From positions 31,164 through 95,163 of the forward strand of contig JALWYQ010000044.1 in NCBI GenBank assembly GCA_027078365.1: a stretch of DNA of 64,000 bases, read 5' to 3'. Made by a program: the position numbers and the translations under genes. Source of the DNA: Phycisphaerae bacterium. Its GTDB lineage: Bacteria; Planctomycetota; Phycisphaerae; Sedimentisphaerales; Sedimentisphaeraceae. The notes under the pieces were generated by a model that searched no databases, was not told the DNA's origin, and was given only the letters and a program-made list of their open reading frames with translations. Every line of letters starts with the position of its first letter. Within the stretch, counting starts at the first letter, position 1. Shown piece by piece: positions 45,465-53,461 of this stretch.

Positions 45465-46538
45465 ATGCGAGTAAAGAGCATTAGAATTGCAGTCTTGAGT
45501 GTACTTTTTTGTCTTCAGGGAGTTTATGCTGGCGAAGAGGTGATTCTTTCGATTGCGGGAAAAGAATATACAAATCTTGATGTTGCTAAACATATATATG
45601 TAGAGTGTAAATTCCGTGAGTTCGATAGGGCGGCGGTTGATGGCTATATAATTAAACGCATGGCTGATCGCACTGCGCAAAAGTATGCGGCGTTTAGTTT
45701 TGCAGATAGTTGTTTTGAGGAACGACATGGTATTTTTGCTACTGAACAGGAAATAATTGAGGAGATTGCTCGCTATGAAAGAAGTGATATTTATGGTTTA
45801 GGGCGTATAAAAGGTAAGATACAATTATCAGCTATTGAAAAAGAGAGAAGGGAGTTACGTATGAGATATAATGCGAGAATCCGTATTTTAGCTGATAAAA
45901 GGGTAGAGTATATTGATCCCGATTATAAAAAACTGACAAAGCAAGATATTGAAGAGTTTGTTGATGATTATCGTAACACATTTCATCCTGCGAAACTGGG
46001 TCAAAGGGAAGCTGTTTTTGTTAGGGGAATTCATTTTATACAATCAGCGAAGGGTCCAGAAGACTATCCATCTTTGCGTAAAAAAACAGAAGAGCTTAAA
46101 AAAAGGCTTGATAAAGGTGAGGTGCTTGAGGAAATTGCAGACGAGTATGATGGTCTTTACATTGGCAATGGAGATGAGGTTTGGTTGTCTCCACATGATT
46201 TACAGAAAGAGGGATTGTCAGCGTTGGTTCCATGGTCATTACTTAAAGGCAAATATGTTTTAGCTAAATTTAAAATGAGTGCAGGGGCTCCAATTATGAT
46301 AGTCAAAGTGTTAGATTACAAGCCTAATACTCGTACAGATATTGGCATGGCATTCACTGTGTTTAGCGATAAACACGTACGGGAAGAAGCCATGAGATTG
46401 GCAAGAAGATTTAAACGCAACAAGGTACTTCGTGAGTCTAAAGAATTGCGAGAAATTAAACGGTCGATTAAGTGGTTGTACAAACCTGCTGAAACTTCTC
46501 AAAAAATTGTAGAGGCTTACCATGAGTTTATTGAGTAA
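45465..46538 (+). CDS. Secreted PpiC/SurA-like peptidyl-prolyl isomerase
   Basis: 357 residues from ATG 45465 (AGGGGAGAG ahead; an ATG 21 codons upstream has none). Signal peptide VKSIRIAVLSVLFCLQGVYAG, a helical N-terminal region with a first segment ILSIAGKEYTNLDVAKHI like the SurA N-terminal motif, then a parvulin-like stretch around 180-290 (REAVFVRGIHFIQSAKG...KKRLDKGEVLEEIADEY...DEVWLSPHDLQKEGLSALVPWSLLKGK...MIVKVLDYKP). The parvulin match is weak and key His/Cys residues are not obvious, so a chaperone without isomerase activity is possible. Enclosed by repeat arrays on the left and an inverted-repeat element on the right. Confidence 0.7.
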   Translation: MRVKSIRIAVLSVLFCLQGVYAGEEVILSIAGKEYTNLDVAKHIYVECKFREFDRAAVDGYIIKRMADRTAQKYAAFSFADSCFEERHGIFATEQEIIEEIARYERSDIYGLGRIKGKIQLSAIEKERRELRMRYNARIRILADKRVEYIDPDYKKLTKQDIEEFVDDYRNTFHPAKLGQREAVFVRGIHFIQSAKGPEDYPSLRKKTEELKKRLDKGEVLEEIADEYDGLYIGNGDEVWLSPHDLQKEGLSALVPWSLLKGKYVLAKFKMSAGAPIMIVKVLDYKPNTRTDIGMAFTVFSDKHVREEAMRLARRFKRNKVLRESKELREIKRSIKWLYKPAETSQKIVEAYHEFIE

Positions 46539-46766
46539 ATTTAAGGGGTCAGGAACCTTTTTTGTTTTAGCCTCCCAGCCCCGTGGGGGCGGCCTCTTTG
46601 TAGTTGGGTCAGGAACCTTTTATCTGCAAGGACCAGTTGCATACGCAGTGGTACAAAGGTATCGCCCCTCTGGGCTAATCGGTTTTTGTTGCATGTTGTT
46701 TTGCTACAAAGGTTTTTACTCCCGGAGGGATGGCATCTTTGAAAAAGATTCCAGACCCCTTTAATT
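46538..46766. mobile_element. 229-bp non-coding element with imperfect terminal inverted repeats (MITE-like)
   Basis: The left end TTAAGGGGTCAGGAACCTTT and the right end, read on the other strand, TTAAAGGGGTCTGGAATC, are inverted copies with few differences. Inside are a second direct GGGTCAGGAACCTTTT (46606-46621), and small GC hairpins: AGCCCCGTGGGGGC, GCCCCTCTGGGC, TCCCGGAGGGA, linked by CTACAAAGGT words. No transposase. It begins right at the PpiC-like stop codon. Ends of the GGGTCAGGAACC type are common in repeats mobilised by Y1-type transposases elsewhere. Confidence 0.6.
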
Positions 46767-46929
46767 CGCTGGCATAGCTAGATTCGCAAAGAATTGACTT
46801 GAATATGTTGCTGATTATGCTAGTGTTGATGAAAGGTAAAAGCAGTATTGAATACATCTCTTAAGAGCAGAGTTTGGAGTTCAATATTGACCGTTGAGCT
46901 TTGCTATTAGAGATAAAGAGGAGCGAAAC

Positions 46930-48810
46930 ATGAAATATTTAATAAGAATTGCGCTGTCAATGGTAGCAATTAGTTGTGTTAGTATTTTTGTGCAAAATAG
47001 ATTATCAATCAAATCTGGTGCAGAACGTGATATCGTAAATATTGCAAATAAATCTACTACAGAATGGGCTACCTTAAACAAAAAAGTCGTGACATTATAT
47101 CGACAGGGAAATTATACTAAGGCCATTCCTGTTGCAAAGAAAGCGATAAAGATAGCAGAAGAAAATGCAGGCCCCAATAGCCCAGCTGTTGTGACAAGCT
47201 TAACTAACCTTGCTAGATTATACGAGAGGCAAGGCGATTATTCCCAAGCCCAGCCCCTTTACAAACGTGTTTTGGCGATTAGTGAAAAAGTTCTTGGCCC
47301 CAATCATCCCGATGTTGCGATAAGCTTGAATAATCTTGCTGGTTCCTACTATAGGCAAGGCGATTATTCCCAAGCCCAGCCCCTTTACGAACGTGCGCTG
47401 GAGATTCGGGAAAAAACTCTTGCCCCCAATCATCCCGATGTTGCGATAAGCTTGAATAACCTTGCTTTCTTATACAATAGGCAAGGCCATTATTCCCAAG
47501 CTCAGCCTCTTTACAAACGTGCTTTGGCGATTCGAGAAAAAGCTTTTGGCTTCCGTCATCCAGCTGTTGCGGAAAGCTTGAATATCCTTGCAGACTTCTA
47601 CTATAAGCAAGGCCATTATTCCCAAGCGGAGCCCCTTTACAAACGTGCTTTGGCGATTCAAAAGAAAGTTCTTGGCCTCCAACATCCAGCTGTTGCGGAA
47701 AGCTTGAATGACCTTGCTAAATTATACGAGATGCAAGGCCATTATTCCCAAGCGGAATCCCTTTACAAACGTGCTTTGGCGATTCGAAAAAAAGCTCTTG
47801 GTCCCAATCATCCAAAGGTTGCGGCAAGCTTAAATAGCCTTGCTGGACTCTACTATAGACAAAGCAGTTATTCCCAAGCGGAGCCCCTTTACAAACGTGC
47901 TTTGGCGATTAATGAAAAGACTCTTGGCCCTAATCATCCAGTTGTTGCGACAAGCTTGAATAACCTTGCATTCTTATACAATAGGCAAGGCCATTATTCC
48001 CAAGCGGAATCTCTTTACAAACGTGCTTTGGCGATTCGAAAAAAAACTCTTGGCCCCAATCATCCAGATGTTGCGGCAAGCTTGGATAATCTTGCTGGAT
48101 TATACTGTAGGCAAGGCCATTATTCCCAAGCTCAGCCCCTTTACAAACGTGCTTTGGCGATTAGTGAAAAAACTCTTGGCCCCAATCATCCAAATGTTGC
48201 GATAAGCTTGAATAACCTTGCTTTCTTATACGAGATGCAAGGCGATTATTCCCAAGCCCAGCCCCTTTACGAACGTGCTTTGGCGATTAATGAAAAATCT
48301 CTTGGGCCCAATCATCCAATTGTTGCGGCAAGCTTGAGCAACCTTGCTTTATTCTACTATAGCCAAGGCGATTATTCCCAAGCCCAGCCCCTTTACGAAC
48401 GTGCCTTGGCGATTAATGAAAAATCTCTTGGGCCCAATCATCCAGAGGTTGCGGCAAGCTTGTATAACCTTGCTTTCTTATACGATAGTCAAGGCCATTA
48501 CTCCAAAGCTCAGTCCCTTTACAAACGCTCTCTAGCGATTGAGGAAAAAACTCTTGGTCCCAATCATCCAGAGGTTGCGGCAAGATTGAATAACCTTGCT
48601 CTCTTATGCTATAGCCAAGGCCATTATTCCCAAGCCCAGCCCCTTTACGAACGTGCCTTGGCGATTAATGAAAAATCTCTTGGCCCCAATCATCCAGCTG
48701 TTGCGATAAGCTTGAATAACCTTGCTGAATTATACCGAAAGACTGGCAGGGTAGATGAAGCGCAGCAGTTAGAATCTCGTGCTACAAAAATACGAAAGAT
48801 TAAGAGATAA
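46930..48810 (+). CDS. Secreted kinesin-light-chain-type TPR protein with near-identical repeats
   Basis: 626 residues from ATG 46930 (GAGGAG ahead). N-terminal hydrophobic signal or anchor (YLIRIALSMVAISCVSIFV), an N-cap, then twelve consecutive 42-residue TPR_12 units of the form NLAxLYxxQGHYSQAQPLYKRALAIxEKxLGPNHPxVAxSL, and a C-cap LAELYRKTGRVDEAQQLE. The units are almost identical at DNA level too (126-bp period, TTATTCCCAAGC and CGTGCTTTGGCGATT recur), so copy number can change by recombination. Likely a periplasmic interaction scaffold. A decayed relative is at 38.7 kb. Flanked by repeats on both sides; no neighbouring gene suggests a partner except the PpiC-like protein. Confidence 0.92.
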   Translation: MKYLIRIALSMVAISCVSIFVQNRLSIKSGAERDIVNIANKSTTEWATLNKKVVTLYRQGNYTKAIPVAKKAIKIAEENAGPNSPAVVTSLTNLARLYERQGDYSQAQPLYKRVLAISEKVLGPNHPDVAISLNNLAGSYYRQGDYSQAQPLYERALEIREKTLAPNHPDVAISLNNLAFLYNRQGHYSQAQPLYKRALAIREKAFGFRHPAVAESLNILADFYYKQGHYSQAEPLYKRALAIQKKVLGLQHPAVAESLNDLAKLYEMQGHYSQAESLYKRALAIRKKALGPNHPKVAASLNSLAGLYYRQSSYSQAEPLYKRALAINEKTLGPNHPVVATSLNNLAFLYNRQGHYSQAESLYKRALAIRKKTLGPNHPDVAASLDNLAGLYCRQGHYSQAQPLYKRALAISEKTLGPNHPNVAISLNNLAFLYEMQGDYSQAQPLYERALAINEKSLGPNHPIVAASLSNLALFYYSQGDYSQAQPLYERALAINEKSLGPNHPEVAASLYNLAFLYDSQGHYSKAQSLYKRSLAIEEKTLGPNHPEVAARLNNLALLCYSQGHYSQAQPLYERALAINEKSLGPNHPAVAISLNNLAELYRKTGRVDEAQQLESRATKIRKIKR

Positions 48811-48845
48811 CAGTCGCTTTAGTTGAATTTGGCGGTTCTAAAACA

Positions 48846-48991
48846 TAAAACAAGTTCTTTTAATCCGTTTCGTTTGCGCCTCTAGCGCTCCTTTCACGTC
48901 CTTTAGCGTTAAAGCAGAGTGGAGTTAATTGTTAGTGGTTGGTTGTTAGGGGTTAGTTGATTACCATCAACCACTGACCACTAACAACTAA
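48846..48991. repeat. Intergenic word-repeat array, inverted copy
   Basis: Starts ATAAAACAAGTTCTTTTAAT and continues CCGTTTCGTTTGCGCC, CGTCCTTTAGCGTTAAAGC, GTTAGTGGTTGGTTGTTAG, the reverse complement of the order seen in copies 1 and 2 at 45 kb, ending in a CAACCACTGACCACTAAC run that turns back on itself. Confidence 0.8.
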
Positions 48992-48995
48992 ATCC

Positions 48996-49658
48996 CTATC
49001 TTGTTGGCTGTATCTCAAGAATCAAAAGCCCTTTGCTGGCTTTAATGTTTGTTATCAATACGTCAGAGCCCATAAACTCAAATTTTGGGGCAAACGATTC
49101 ATCCAAGAGTAGTGATTTTAGTAGTTTCTCCTGCATTGTTTCAGTTCCTTTGCCGTCACTGTTTGCCAGATATCTTTTTATCACTCTCTTTAGTATGAAT
49201 TTTGCTGGTAATCTGCCAGCTCTGACCTTACCTAATCTAATTAGCAAAGTTGTGTCGTCTTGAATCTGCGCAGAGAGATTTATTCTCAATATTGTTGCTA
49301 TATTTCCGATATCTATGGAGCTGATAATCTCTACACCATTGGTATTAATTCTTGTCTTTGCCCATTTAATGGTTAGCCCGTCAAAAGCAACCGGCCAATT
49401 TTGATGGGCTAGGATATCGTTTATGCCAACCTCAGAGAGTCTAAGAGTAAACTTATCTCCTCTGCTAACACCGTTAAAGAAGTCTGGGCCAATTTTGTGG
49501 GTTAGATACATGCTAACTTCGTTTGGATTTGAGACTGTTTTTGGCGCCTTTTCATTGCCAAGTTTGAGCATGGCAAAGGCAATAATCAATAGCAAAAAGG
49601 GGAGTAAAAATAAGAATCCTGCTATAGAGATGTTTCTTTTCGTCTTTTTAGATAGCAA
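48996..49658 (-). CDS. Membrane-anchored protein, YpmS/DUF2140-like (uncertain)
   Basis: 220 residues: short basic N-terminus, one membrane helix (ISIAGFLFLLPFLLLIIAFAML), then an extracytoplasmic beta-rich domain (FTLRLSEVGINDILAHQNWP, VEIISSIDIGNIATILRINLSAQIQDD, RLGKVRAGRLPAKFILKRVIKRYL). The layout and the RLGKVRAGRLPxK wording recall YpmS/DUF2140-like or AsmA-like small envelope proteins, but I cannot assign it firmly. Its stop lies beside the inverted word-repeat array. Function unknown. Confidence 0.75.
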   Translation of the reverse strand: MLSKKTKRNISIAGFLFLLPFLLLIIAFAMLKLGNEKAPKTVSNPNEVSMYLTHKIGPDFFNGVSRGDKFTLRLSEVGINDILAHQNWPVAFDGLTIKWAKTRINTNGVEIISSIDIGNIATILRINLSAQIQDDTTLLIRLGKVRAGRLPAKFILKRVIKRYLANSDGKGTETMQEKLLKSLLLDESFAPKFEFMGSDVLITNIKASKGLLILEIQPTR

Positions 49659-49857
49659 TCTGCGTTAGCTCCTTTTTGGAAAAAATTGTATGTAACCCGA
49701 CTAATGCTTGTAAAAATAAGAGTCTATGATTATAGTTACGTCTCTATTGTAATAAAAGAATTTTTTAGGCAAGCTTGGCTTGTGGTAACAACAAGCTCTA
49801 AAGCCCTTAATTTATATGGGTTTAGATTTTAGTTTTATCCTTGAAAGGGATATTGTA

Positions 49858-50790
49858 ATGGCAGATCATTTTGGTGATAGATTGTTTGAGGCTGTTAAGA
49901 GTAAGAATAGCCCGTTGGTGGTAGGTATCGATCCAGTATATGGCAGGCTTCCTGCGCAGATTAGATCTCAAGACGGCATGAACGATTCACGCAATATCGA
50001 TTGCGTTGTTGATGCGTTTTTTGAGTACTCTACTAAATTGATGAAGATAGTTGCTCCGCACGTGCCTGCGGTTAAGCTAAACATTGCATATTTCGAGAGA
50101 TACTTCTGGGAGGGAATGGAGTGCTACTATTCTCTCATTGACGAGGCTCACGCACTTGGGCTTGAAGTTATCGGTGATGTCAAGAGGGGTGATATTGGCC
50201 ATACTTGCCTTGCCTATGCCGATGCGCATATCAAAGAACCAGCGAATATGACAGCCGCTGATGCTATCACGATAAACGGCTTTGCCGGTGCCGATGGAAT
50301 CTTGCCTTTTGCAGATTCAGCCAACGACAATGGCAAGGGTATCTTTGTTTGGATTCGCGCAAGCAATCCTTCAGCCGGCAGGCTTCAAGACGCTGCGACT
50401 ATTGACGGGGTGCCAATGTATGAGATTTTAGCCGATATCACTGCTGAGATTGCAAACCAACCAAAGAGGATTGGCTCTCACGGTTATTGCAATGTTGGAA
50501 TGGTTGTTGGCGGAACGACCCCTGAGTACACAGCACGCTTGAGGGCAAAATATCCAAACGTTTGGTTCCTTGTTCCTGGGTTTGGCTCTCAGGGCGGTAG
50601 TGCGGTTGATTGTGTCCGTTTCTGCAAGGCTGACGGTACTGGCGCGTTGATTAATTCTTCACGCGGTATAATCTATGCCTACGAAAAGGATGAATACAAG
50701 GCTCAGTTTGGCGACGACTGGCAAAAATGTGTTGAGCAGGCAGTAATCGATGCCAATGAAACTTTAAGACAGGCAATGGACCAAAAATAA
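49858..50790 (+). CDS. pyrF: Orotidine 5'-phosphate decarboxylase
   Basis: 310 residues from ATG 49858 (AAAGGG ahead; an ATG 14 codons earlier has no site). VVGIDPVYGRLP, VKLNIAYFERYFWEGMECYYSLID and GLEVIGDVKRGDIGHT with the catalytic Lys/Asp set, then ITINGFAGADGILPF, VWIRASNPSAG and LVPGFGSQGG. This is the longer group 2 (type found in mycobacteria and myxobacteria) of OMP decarboxylases, which makes UMP. Followed by its own terminator. Confidence 0.96.
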   Translation: MADHFGDRLFEAVKSKNSPLVVGIDPVYGRLPAQIRSQDGMNDSRNIDCVVDAFFEYSTKLMKIVAPHVPAVKLNIAYFERYFWEGMECYYSLIDEAHALGLEVIGDVKRGDIGHTCLAYADAHIKEPANMTAADAITINGFAGADGILPFADSANDNGKGIFVWIRASNPSAGRLQDAATIDGVPMYEILADITAEIANQPKRIGSHGYCNVGMVVGGTTPEYTARLRAKYPNVWFLVPGFGSQGGSAVDCVRFCKADGTGALINSSRGIIYAYEKDEYKAQFGDDWQKCVEQAVIDANETLRQAMDQK

Positions 50791-50832
50791 GCATCGCTTT
50801 TACTGGTAAGTTTGCAAAAGAGAAGTTATTAT

Positions 50833-50867
50833 AAACTGCCTAGCATTGATTGCTGGGCAGTTTTTCT
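50833..50867 (+). terminator. Intrinsic terminator after pyrF
   Basis: AACTGCCTAGC pairs with GCTGGGCAGTT (one G-T pair) around ATTGATT and runs into TTTTTCTTTT. It lies 43 bases after the pyrF stop and immediately before the murD leader. Confidence 0.9.
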
Positions 50868-50887
50868 TTTATTGATATTTGGCCAAT

Positions 50888-52246
50888 ATGAAAGCAAATT
50901 TTTCAAGAGACAAGAATGTACTAATCATGGGGCTTGGCAATTTCGGCGGCGGCGCTGATGCGGCTATCTTTGCGGCGAGATCTGGTGCGTCTGTAATTGT
51001 TACAGATCTAGGCGCGCCCGAGAAATTTACCAAGGCAAAAGCTTCTTTGGCTAAGCACTCAAATATTGACTATCATCTTGGCTATCACGACGAGGCAGAT
51101 TTTCGCTGGGCAGATATTGTAATCGTCAATCCAGCAGTTGCGCCAGATAATAAATACATCTCCATCGCAAGAGACGGCGGTGCAGTCATTACCTCGCAGA
51201 TTGAAATTTTCTTTGAGCTGTGCAGATGCACAACAGTTGCCATCACCGGCGCAAACGGTAAGAGTACAACAACCGCGCTGACTGCGCATCTGTTAAATGC
51301 AGGCTTTCAGCAACAATCACCGCAGCGTGCGGTTTGGCTTGGTGGAAATATCGGCAATATGCCGCTACTTGAGATTGTAGAGAAAATAAACAAAGACGAT
51401 GTTGCGGTTCTTGAGATTTCCAGCTTTCAGGCTGAGCAGTTAGCCGCTAGCGAACTTGCGCCAAAGATTTCTCTTGTTACCAATCTCTCACCAAATCATC
51501 TCGACAGGCACAAGACATACCAAGCCTACTGCGATGCTAAAGAGAGCCTCTTTAAATACCAAAGCCGAAACGAAAACGACCCTGCAATTTCTATATTCAA
51601 TCTTGATGACGAAATAACCGCTAGCTGGTTCGAAAAGTATAAACTCCAGAAGGGTCGCTACTGCAAAGGTTTTAGTGTATGCGAAGATAAATCTCTTATC
51701 GAAAATTTCCAATTGCTTGGAAGGGTGAATCTCTACAACCTCGCGGCGGCAGTTAGTATCTGCGACTGTTTTGATATTGATAGAAAAGTTTTAGCCGAAG
51801 CGGTCAAAGATTTTAAATCGCTTCCACACAGACTTGAATTTGTCGCAAACAAATATGGCGTTAGTTTCTACAACGATTCAATCGCCACAACTCCGCAGAG
51901 TACGATAGCGGCGCTGGAGGCTTTCGACTGCCCTAAGATAATTATCGCAGGCGGCTACGACAAAAAGCTATCGTTTAAAGAATTGGGCAAGGCATTTTCA
52001 CAAAAGGCAAAGGCTGTTATTCTCATAGGCCAAAGCGCAGCGGCGATTAGAGAGGCCATTCAAGAAGGCGGCGGCGACTGCCATATTGAAATGGCAGATT
52101 CTCTTAGTGATGCGGTTTTATCTGCAAAGAAGATAGGCTCTGCGGGGGATGCGGTGATTCTTTCTCCAGCCTGCGCGAGCTATGATATGTTTGCAAACTT
52201 TCAGGCCCGCGGCGAAAAATTCATTCAACTGGTAAAAAGCCTCTAG
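50888..52246 (+). CDS. murD: UDP-N-acetylmuramoylalanine-D-glutamate ligase
   Basis: 452 residues from ATG 50888; a TTG three codons upstream is possible and neither has a strong ribosome site. MGLGNFGGGADAAIFAARSGA opens the UMP-binding domain, AITGANGKSTTTALTAHLL is the Mur ligase P-loop, ISSFQAEQL and NLSPNHLDRHKTYQAYCDAK the central domain, LPHRLEFVANKYGVSFYNDSIATTPQS the C-terminal domain motif. Adds D-Glu in peptidoglycan synthesis, in line with planctomycetes having a peptidoglycan wall. No other mur/mra genes nearby, so it is away from a dcw cluster. Confidence 0.95.
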   Translation: MKANFSRDKNVLIMGLGNFGGGADAAIFAARSGASVIVTDLGAPEKFTKAKASLAKHSNIDYHLGYHDEADFRWADIVIVNPAVAPDNKYISIARDGGAVITSQIEIFFELCRCTTVAITGANGKSTTTALTAHLLNAGFQQQSPQRAVWLGGNIGNMPLLEIVEKINKDDVAVLEISSFQAEQLAASELAPKISLVTNLSPNHLDRHKTYQAYCDAKESLFKYQSRNENDPAISIFNLDDEITASWFEKYKLQKGRYCKGFSVCEDKSLIENFQLLGRVNLYNLAAAVSICDCFDIDRKVLAEAVKDFKSLPHRLEFVANKYGVSFYNDSIATTPQSTIAALEAFDCPKIIIAGGYDKKLSFKELGKAFSQKAKAVILIGQSAAAIREAIQEGGGDCHIEMADSLSDAVLSAKKIGSAGDAVILSPACASYDMFANFQARGEKFIQLVKSL

Positions 52247-52322
52247 TAAAGCATTAGTTTTTGACGTAAAATTGTGGGCAAATAAAAAGCTTACTGTATT
52301 TATAAGAAAGTAGAATAGCAGA

Positions 52323-53448
52323 GTGGAAATATTCGAGATTAAAGAAGAGATTTCAAAGTTGGAGGCCCGTATCGCTACCGTTCGGGACTGGCTTTGACTT
52401 GCCCGCAAAGCTTGCAAAAAAAGAAGAACTTGAGAAGTTAATAAATCAACCCGATTTTTGGGACCACCCGGATAAGGCGCAAAAGATAGTCTCTCAGCTA
52501 AGTGCCATCAAATCTATTGTCAATCCCGTTAGCGAAGCAGCTTCTGCTTGTGAGGATATTAGAGATTTATTTGACCTTGCCATAGAAGAAAAGGATAACG
52601 AAACGCTTCAGGCTTTAGTGTCGGATATTCAAGAACTCTCAAAAAAATGCGATAGCATAGAACTCGCAGGGACATTGAGCGGGCCAGACGATATGAAAGA
52701 TTGTTTCTTTAGTATTCATGCAGGTGCGGGTGGAACTGAGAGCTGCGATTGGGCGTCGATGCTCTTGCGCATGTACACGAGGTACTTCCAAGATAACGGC
52801 TTCAAATATGAAGAGCTAGACCTAACTGCTGGCGAAGAGGCGGGAATTCGTTCTATAACATTGAAAGTCTCTGGAGCCTTTGCGTTTGGAAAGTTATCCT
52901 GCGAGAGTGGAGTGCATAGGCTTGTGCGCATTAGTCCGTTTGATTCTCAAAGTAGAAGGCACACAAGCTTTACCGCTGTTGACGTTATCCCAGACGCTGG
53001 AGACGATGTTGATATTGAAGTTGAGGATAAGGATATCCGCATAGACTTCTACCGTGCAAGCGGGGCAGGCGGTCAGCATGTAAACAAAACCAGCTCAGCG
53101 GTTCGTATTACGCACATTCCTACTGGGATTGTTGTTCAATGCCAAAATGATAGAAGCCAACATAAAAACAAGGCGGAGGCGATGAAGATGCTAAAGAGTC
53201 GTCTCTATATGCTTGAGAAACAAAAACGCGATGATGAACTCTCAAAGCTCTACGGCAACAAAGGCGAGATTGCTTGGGGAAACCAAATAAGAAGTTATGT
53301 TATGCAGCCATACCAGATGGTGAAAGACCATAGAACTGATTATCAAAGCGGAAATGTTAATGCGGTACTCGACGGAGATATTGCGGAGTTTATCGATGCG
53401 TATCTTAGATTCCGTGCCGAGAAAAAGAATAAAGGTCCAAAGAAATAA
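52323..53448 (+). CDS. prfB: Peptide chain release factor 2, with programmed +1 frameshift
   Basis: The 24 codons from GTG 52323 (VEIFEIKEEISKLEARIATV...DWL) end in CTT TGA C at 52392-52398. A +1 shift at CTT-T continues as DLPAKLAKKEELEKLINQPDF and stays open to 53448, giving about 374 residues. This is the autoregulatory site of bacterial RF2, where the factor reads its own UGA. Downstream motifs are complete: RISPFDSQSRRH with the SPF tripeptide-anticodon element and GAGGQHVNKTSSAVR with the GGQ loop. Upstream of the shift CGGGACTGG replaces the strong AGGGGG spacer of E. coli. An in-frame TAG at 52311 rules out an earlier start. Confidence 0.95.
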
Positions 53449-53461
53449 TAAGGTAGAAATA

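Noticed and set aside
46522..46764. 80-codon frame between the PpiC-like gene and the TPR gene
   Set aside because: It consists entirely of the inverted-repeat element and mini-hairpins, with no ribosome site.
46930..48810. CRISPR-like periodicity
   Set aside because: The 126-bp period is in frame and encodes TPR units; there are no short palindromic repeats with unique spacers.
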